From Glandiceps talaboti (lineage: Eukaryota > Hemichordata > Enteropneusta > Spengelidae): a stretch of 64,000 bases of DNA. This document shows, piece by piece, positions 57,634 to 64,000 of the stretch (position 1 is the stretch's first letter; each line of letters opens with the position of its first letter). The translations under genes were made by a program, and so were the position numbers. The notes under the pieces were generated by a model. It saw nothing but the letters and a program-made list of their open reading frames with translations, was not told the origin of the DNA and made no database searches. Location: NCBI RefSeq assembly GCF_964340395.1, contig NC_135563.1:372001-436000 (forward strand), read 5' to 3'.

Positions 57634-57906
57634 GTGCAGTAATATTCCAGGTAGACACAATAGTGACAACGAAAATTGCAACATTAGCGTTGCGTCTTTT
57701 TACGTTGATTGTGGCAGAATATGCTATTATGTATAAAAATAAAAACAATGGACTCAGTACTATGGCAGAAAGCAAAACATACAATCGGACTACAAGTACA
57801 ACTGTATGCATTTTCCGTTTTTTTTAATCATCATACTGAAGATATTTTATGAAGCTAACTTGCTTCTTGTTAGTTAAGACACCATTTTCAAAGCAATGTA
57901 TATTTT
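57634..57906 (+). repeat. R7 repeat, copy 1
   Basis: Direct repeat of 61056-61318: GCGTTGCGTCTTTTTACGTT, AAAATAAAAACAATGGACTC, GAAAGCAAAACATACAAT, CATACTGAAGATATTTTATG. Confidence 0.75.
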
Positions 57907-58716
57907 TTCCGTCATTTCATGGCCACACCCGTGGGGAACCCCAGTAACATCTACCAGTTTATCGGCCTTAAAAAAACATTGTAACAACAGTATGGAAGGC
58001 ACTAGAAATGGTAATTGAAAAGGCTGCACCTGAAATCAAAACATTGTATGGCGTGTTCCTTGTAGCAGTGATAGTTCAAATCCATTTCAAAACAAAACAA
58101 AACAAGTTACATGGTCAACATTACGGCACAGTCCCTCTCTCAATGTGATTGCTGTATATGAAAATCAGAATCAAACGAACCTCATGACTTCACGTGTTGA
58201 TTTCAGTGTACATTGTAGGATTTTCTATACCACGTATGCTAGATGCAAACATGGAAGTATCATCCAGCTCATGATGTAAACATGTAGTATGTACATGTAC
58301 ATGTACATTATATCAACACACTTTCTTCACTCGCAGGTTCCCTGCACACGTGGGTTTGTAACAAATAACTCACGTGATCAATGCTATTTTCCTTGCGAGG
58401 TCAGTAGATTACAACAGGGGATTCCCGCGTGGGCAGGTGATCTCTATGGGGCGATCCTCATGGGATTACCTCGAGTTCCTAGCGACTTTCTCGGGAGACA
58501 CGTGGAGCTTCATCTTACCAGTAGTGTAGAATATTCAGTAGCTAGTAAAATTATTTGAACAGACCGTCGATTCACTAGTTTCATTGGCAGGTATTTTTAT
58601 TCTCCCGCTTCTAGCCAGACCCGGGCTTAAAGTCCCTCACTTCTTGCAGCTTCACCACTTTAGGCGCACTTCACCTTACAAAGGTACGATAGTCACAAGT
58701 CTGGCAGTGAGACTAG
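57907..58716. other. Stretch with one open frame of uncertain status
   Basis: An open frame at 58338-58558 follows a good acceptor (TTCTTCACTCGCAG) and is richer in GC than its surroundings. It reads TRGFVTNNSRDQCYFPCE, IPAWAGDLYGAILMGLP and FLGRHVELHLTSS to a TGA. GAG|GTCAGT at about 58400 could be a donor. No family recognised, so I do not call it a gene. Confidence 0.3.
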
Positions 58717-58862
58717 TTTACTGTTCAGGCATATACATGTAGTGTACAGGTTGTGTACTGTTCAGGCATATACATGTAGTGTACAGGTTGTGTACTGTTC
58801 AGGCATATACATGTAGTGTACAGGTTGTGTACTGTTCAGGCATATAGTATACAGGTTGTAGT
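58717..58862 (+). repeat. 37-bp minisatellite, about four copies
   Basis: Unit CTGTTCAGGCATATACATGT AGTGTACAGGTTGTGTA; starts at 58721, 58758, 58795 and 58832. The last copy has lost ACATGT. Confidence 0.95.
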
Positions 58863-60317
58863 GTGAACTACAGTTACACCATGTACCAATATACCATACA
58901 TCCAGCCAAAGTTATTTGTGTTCACGGAAACCATTAGTTGATTCATTAGTCCGTTTACACAGAGGTAATTTCCATGCAAATATGTAGCCGTCACATTTTC
59001 AAAAGAATATTAGGTATCCTGTGCCACTCCATATGGCATTATCATGTATGGTTGCACTCTGTTTATGTCCCAAACCATGGCAACAATTCAAAGTCACGAA
59101 ACAAATTCAAATATGGCCGGCCTGTCATGTCACAGTATTGTGTAAACTGCACCAACATTCTAAGACTTCAATTTCAACCAACTTGTAATAAATATTCGCA
59201 AAGCATTTAAAAAGATAAACTACACTTGGAAGAGTTTTTAAGAAATATATTTGTTGAATTTAGCAGTCAACATTCGCAAAGGAGTCATCAAAAGACAGAG
59301 TTTGTGTGAAATTTTGTTGAACCTTTCGTCTGTTCATTTTTTTCGTATGGGTTCAGTTTGGTGGAGATAGTTCCAAGTCCCATTGTCAACTGAGTGACCC
59401 ATGCTATCCAAAACAATGCCTCTGGATATACATGTAGCTGGGGATTAGTAGCCTTTCATAAATTCCATTTTTATGGGAATATTGATAAATTATCCACAAT
59501 TTCACAGTTGTGTCACCTTCAAAGTTGCAACCTTTTATTTTCGTTGCTTTAGTACCCATGCGCTATGCAGACGTACACATAACATCTTGAATGTGACACA
59601 GTGTAATACTGTAATATAATCACGCCTAGCGCCTGGAATGATCTATATCATATGCACTCTGCATGTACACCGTACATTTCATAATTTCATTATTATATTG
59701 CATTCTGATTAAGGTAATTTGGTGATTGCTGGCCCGTAGAGCTGTAACATATGTTGTTGACTTCACAGGCCATTCACATAGAAATTTGCCGTTCAATTTT
59801 CATGAAACTTCAAATACAGACATAAAAATACCTAGTGAATCAATGCATGAAAATATTATTGGTTAGTGGATGCAAAATTCTGGACAAAAATGTCAAAATG
59901 AGTCAAATTTTTGGAAAGAAACATGAAAATTTCACCGATCATTGCCTGTAAATGTATTCCCTCCGATGTCCTTTGCCAAATCATAACTGCCATTAATTGC
60001 CCCAAAATGTTGCCTGCTAAAATGTATTTAGTCTATTAAACTGTCTGCTTGGTCAAAGTGGGTCTAAAATTGGGCCAGGGGTTTCCAGCACTGGCCACAT
60101 ACCCCTACCAGAGCTGGCCACTGGTACCACCCCTGGGACAAATACCCCTGGGCATCAGACTACTTTTCTTTGTCATGTTTAAGAGGGAAATGAATGGCCC
60201 CTAAGTAAAGGTTTTATCTGTAGCAATGTTGTCGTATTTGAATACACAGTTTGAATTAACTCTCATATAAAGGACATTGGAATTGGTCAGTGTGAGTAGA
60301 CAACTCATAATATGGTC
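58863..60317. other. Low-repeat non-coding stretch
   Basis: No gene or repeat recognised. May be intronic or intergenic. Confidence 0.45.
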
Positions 60318-60745
60318 TTCAACTGAACTAGGTTCAGGAGTGCTATAGGCATGGTGAAATGAGTGTGTGTATGTATGTATGTATGTAAATGAATTAAAGT
60401 TAACAACTTTCCAGACCGATTGGCTTGGTATTTGGTGGAGACATTACTTGGGACGTGTAGATGGGAAATTGTTCAAATGAAAATGACAGAGATGTGGGTT
60501 TTGGGTAAAAAAATGTGATTTTTGGTCAAAGAACTTAAACTCCAAAAGTAGTGGGCAGATTAGCCTGAAATTTGGTGAGGACATTCTTGGGGGCATGTAA
60601 ATTAAGATTTGACATGGGGATTAATATGCAAATTAGGGGTAAAATGTCTTTTTGGTGAAAAGTAGTATAGTTCCAAAAGTACTCAGCAGATTGGGCTGAA
60701 ATTTAATGGGGATGCATCTGAGCACAGACAAGTATAGGCAGATTT
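60318..60745 (+). repeat. R1 dispersed repeat, 5' half (copy k)
   Basis: AACTAGGTTCAGGAGTGCTA TAGGCATGG, a (GTAT)n tract, CCAGACCGATTGGCTTGGTA, and GGGCTGAAATTTAATGGGGA. It breaks off at about 60745 and resumes at 61318 after ~570 bp of other sequence including R7. Confidence 0.75.
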
Positions 60746-61055
60746 GTAACAAACCTTCTCCCATTGTTCGATCATAGCCTCGGGTAAACATTACTCTATT
60801 GTCATGGAAATAACTTTCCAACATGTGAATCTGCCCGAATTCAATATAGTCTCTCATAAATCAACAAACCACACGATACTTCACGATATTTCGATGGGAA
60901 AGTTTGCTATCCTACTGACAGAATCATCAAATCAATATCGGCACTTGAACTCTCATACGAACTTGAAGCCGACTCAAGATTAAATATCGTTGACATGTAA
61001 ACACATACCGTCTCGTGTTGTCGACCGACACTACATAAACATGTGTTTGGCATGA

Positions 61056-61318
61056 TGCAGGTAATTTTCCAGGTCACAGTAGACACAACACTTGCAACAA
61101 AAGTTAGTGTTGCGTCTTTTTATGTTGATTGCGACAGGGGTACATGCATGTTATGAATCAAAATAAAAACAATCGACTCTCAGTATCATGCTGGAAAGCA
61201 AAACATACAATAAGACGACGCATTGTTTTCCAAGAAAAATTACAATCATACTGAAGATATTTTATGATGTGAAGCTAGCTTGCCTTCTGTATTAGATAAA
61301 ACATCATTTTCAAAGCAC
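61056..61318 (+). repeat. R7 repeat, copy 2, within R1
   Basis: Matches 57634-57906. It lies inside a block that splits R1 copy k. Confidence 0.75.
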
Positions 61319-61475
61319 TTTGTATCTCAAAAAGTAATTGGTGAAAGAGTCTGAAACTTGGTGAGATGTTTCTAGAAGTGTTATTCTATATCATTGTTTT
61401 TTCCTCAAAAATCTTCAACTTTGAAATTACACAGTAGATTGAGCTTAACTTTGTTGAGAATGTGTAGATTTGTCA
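61318..61475 (+). repeat. R1 dispersed repeat, continuation (copy k, right piece)
   Basis: TGTATCTCAAAAAGTAATTG, GAAACTTGGTGAGATGTTTC TAGAAGTGTTATTCT. Confidence 0.65.
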
Positions 61476-61485
61476 TCATTAGCTA

Positions 61486-62346
61486 GACTGTCGACAGTCG
61501 TTAGTGCCTTTTTTGCTATGTTTCATCTAAATCATAGTATTCGCCTCGCTCTGTAGCACTGGATAATGCGTACTGATACGAACTGCGATTGCCAAAGGCA
61601 CGAACGACTGTTGTTCCTTGCCGCGCCCTCACACGATAACAGTAAGGACATTTTTATTGTAGAATGTTTGACATTGGGGTCATCGTTCTCAAAGCTTGTC
61701 CATCAAAATCAACATGGTGTCGCCAGAGTCACCAAGCGAGTTAACATATCAAGACACATTGGAGAAACTTGGATATTCACACTTGAAAGACTTTCAGAGA
61801 AGAAAAATTATATGCATGATAACAGTCCATGAGTTGGAGCCAATTGAGTTCCTTCGACTCGCAGCTAGCTAGTAGACTGTACACGTACATGGCACCATGT
61901 CCATAGACTAGTGAGCGCATGAACATGACATTGTCAATGAAATTGCCGTGTTGGGCATCGAGGTCGTCCAACGACTTATTTACATATGTCAAAAAAATGC
62001 ACGTTTTCAAGCTTTCACAAAGAAAGATTGGAAAGGTAAATTACTTGATTTTGACCATCAAAAATAAATTTACGGGGTCAAATTTGCACTGAAGTGTACT
62101 TGTGTATGCATTGAATGTTAAGTGAACTGTATGCAAATCATACGATAGTGTAAAGCCCAATTCCATGACGTCACATCATGAATAAGTAATCGAAAGGGAG
62201 ATACAGTGAGCGATAACAGTCACTCATGCCTCCGGCACTCGCTGATCAGTATGTGGTTATAGTATTGCTCTGGATCGGATCGAGGCAACGACTTTAGTTT
62301 TAGATAAAACGTAGTAAAAAGGCATGAACGACTGTCGACAGTGTAC
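61486..62346. mobile_element. 861-bp inverted-repeat element
   Basis: Left end GACTGTCGACAGTCGTTAGT GCCTTTTTTGCTA, right end inverse (GGCATGAACGACTGTCGACA GTGTAC), with ~45-70 bp of imperfect terminal inversion. A near-perfect 10-bp direct repeat flanks it: TCATTAGCTA (61476-61485) and TCATTAACTA (62347-62356). No transposase; an 88-codon open frame inside has no motif. 9-10 bp duplications point to a Mutator-like source, unproven. Confidence 0.6.
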
Positions 62347-62356
62347 TCATTAACTA

Positions 62357-62838
62357 ACACAGTGAGAACAGTACATTGTTAATTAGCTACCGGGGGTATA
62401 ATGTTTGATTTACTATTTCCTCTGGTGGTAAAGTGTGTAGCATGGCCAGTCTAGTTTATGACTTGATTATGTAATATGTTGTAAGACAGCTGTTTCATCA
62501 CCTACCCATATAAACTGAATGTAGCTTGTGTTTAAAATATTACAATAAGACAACCAAGAAAGTTAAACCTGTTACATTGGTATGACTTGGTTACAAATTG
62601 AATTTAAAAATATGAGGAAGTGCTAAACCTTGTAGACACATCACTTTAAAGTTTGATTAGGATGTTGCTATACTTGTCTTGATTAAAGTACACTTCCAAC
62701 ATAGGATGCATACACATATGATGGAAACTGGTTATAAAATTTTGTTTTGGTTACAACTTTAAATCTTCAAAAGTTTATATATCTATCATTGCCCTGAACA
62801 TGAAGTTGTGCGACAATGCAATATTTGTGCTCTTTTTA
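62357..62838. other. AT-rich non-coding stretch
   Basis: No gene or repeat recognised. Confidence 0.5.
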
Positions 62839-63484
62839 GTCCCCGCTGGACGAAGTCCGGACAGGGACTTACGGATTGGGTTCCGTCTGTCCGTCCGTCC
62901 GTCCGTCCGTCCGTCCGCAGCCGTTTCTTGGAGATGCCTGGACCGATTTTTTTCAAACTTGGTACAGGAGCAGCATACTATGGCATACATATGCATGTCA
63001 ATTTGTTTTATGATACGATCCAATATGGCCGCCTAGCAGCCATTTTGTTTGCGAATTTTCCCTGTCCAAAGCCATAACTCAGACATGCGTGAACAGATCT
63101 CATTCAAAGTTGCTATTAGGACAGTGTTAAATGACATACATGTGCATATTCATTGTTGTCGTGATACAATCCAAAATGGCTGCCTGGCAGCCATTTTGTT
63201 TGTGAATTTTCCATGTCCAAAGCCATAACTCAGACATGCTTGAATAGATCTCATTCAAAGTTGGTATTAGCACAGTATTCTGTGACATACATGTGCATAT
63301 CCATTTTCGTCGTGATACAATCTGATATGGCTGCCTGGCAGCCATTTTATTTGCGAATTTTCCATGTCCAAAGTCATAACTCAGACATGCTTGAACAGAT
63401 CTCGTTCAAAATTGGTATTAGGACAGTGTTCTATGACATACAAGTGCATATTCATTGTTGTCATGATACGATCCAATATGTATG
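62839..63484 (+). repeat. R8 repeat with 151-bp monomers
   Basis: Starts with a hairpin (GTCCCCGCTGGACGAAGTCC GGACAGGGAC), then (CCGT)n at 62884-62918. Monomers of 151 bp follow (CCATTTTGTTTG at 63040, 63191 and 63342), each with CAGACATGCTTGAACAGATC TC, TTCAAAGTTGGTATTAG and GATACAATCCAATATGGC. Open frames across it are repeat-derived. Confidence 0.85.
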
Positions 63485-63636
63485 TAAATAAACAAGGTGA
63501 CACACACACCCATAGTGACAGCCAAGTGATGGTTTATATTGCAAAGCTGCAGACTGGGAAGGGTATGCCGAGTAACAAAACCACTCCTATAGCAACAGCC
63601 AACTACAGTTGTGCTACAGTGCCATTGGTGGTATTT
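63485..63636 (+). repeat. R1 dispersed repeat, 3' end (copy l)
   Basis: One monomer (ACACCCATAGTGACAGCCAA) and the tail CTACAGTTGTGCTACAGTGC CATTGGTGGTATTTTT. Confidence 0.75.
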
Positions 63637-64000
63637 TTCTAAAAGTTAACAAATTAAAAAGATTTTAATTACAAATACATTAGTTCACATTACATTAGAC
63701 TTAAAATTATATAATATTAAATTGTAATAATTGTATTAAAATTATTGATATCTTTCGTCTTGTTAATACTTGATATCAGTAAATTGTTATAATAATGATA
63801 TTGTGTCATTTCTGTATTGTTCATGTTTCATGTCGATACTTGTATTAATGTAAATTGCATGTTTGATAATGTTTTGTCTTGTTCTTGTTTTTCAGTGATT
63901 GTTGTAACAGTGCATGTTTTCATATGTCTACACACATTGTTGCAAGATGTACATATCAAACCATCCATTGACATTGACATTAACCTTAAAACATCACTAC
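63637..64000. other. AT-rich end of window
   Basis: No gene or repeat recognised. Confidence 0.5.

Noticed and set aside
62775-63642. Five overlapping ORFs at the right end
   Set aside because: They follow the 151-bp R8 monomers on both strands and hold no domain.

Overview
This is repeat-dominated, AT-rich nuclear DNA from an animal, most likely a marine invertebrate. The evidence is the element mix: CR1/L2-like and RTE/Jockey-like LINE tails, a tRNA-headed SINE with an L2-like 3' end, DIRS-like, Ty1/copia, piggyBac and hAT-like elements, many MITEs, several minisatellites, and frequent TACATGTACATG motifs. A mollusc, brachiopod, hemichordate or cephalochordate would fit; the sequence alone does not decide. 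There is no rRNA or functional tRNA gene, no CRISPR array, no bacterial-type operon and no complete host gene. Nearly everything with coding potential is a decayed mobile element or a gene fragment.

Layout. 1-1283: 44-bp tandem array. 1.3-6.8 kb: LINE 3' end, first copy of a dispersed family here called R1, a direct-repeat pair (R3), a MITE and repeat R2. 7.1-8.15 kb: 5'-truncated piggyBac element ending at a clear TTAA. 8.15-9.6 kb: R1, LINE fragment, SINE-like copy. 10.4-10.9 kb: repeat R4. 12.99-15.6 kb: decayed DIRS-like gag and RT/RNase H on the minus strand. 16.5-18.8 kb: palindromic MITE, hAT-like end, R1, and a SINE with an 8-bp target duplication. 19.1-20.5 kb: 46-bp array interrupted by a CCTATAGG-rich palindromic insert. 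22.33-25.99 kb: internally deleted Ty1/copia element with 163-bp LTRs, inserted in the GT microsatellite of an R1 copy. 26.8-32.6 kb: repeat R5, two non-autonomous hAT-like copies and more R1. 32.7-48.25 kb: one satellite array of about 388 copies of a 40-bp unit with clear higher-order duplication. 48.3-54.75 kb: nested inverted repeats around a gene fragment carrying two MITEs with clean 8-bp target duplications. 54.9-64 kb: R1 copies, a 37-bp minisatellite, an 861-bp inverted-repeat element, a 151-bp-period repeat (R8), and quieter sequence that may be intronic, with one plausible short exon.

The most notable points are: (1) the R1 family, whose inner ~110-bp monomers pair octamer-like ATGCAAAT with RFX-like half-sites and CCACGCCC boxes; (2) a degenerate motif (R-A-Y-Y-G-A-T-Y ... 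T-G-A-A-A-Y-T-T-G-G-T) shared by R1, R3, R5 and R8; (3) the 40-bp satellite with a 134-unit higher-order repeat; (4) an exon-like segment whose frame becomes continuous if a 226-bp MITE and one copy of its target duplication are ignored; (5) the copia element reduced to gag-protease-integrase, with reverse transcriptase fused out of existence onto the last codons of RNase H. All family assignments come from reading motifs by eye; no database search was possible.
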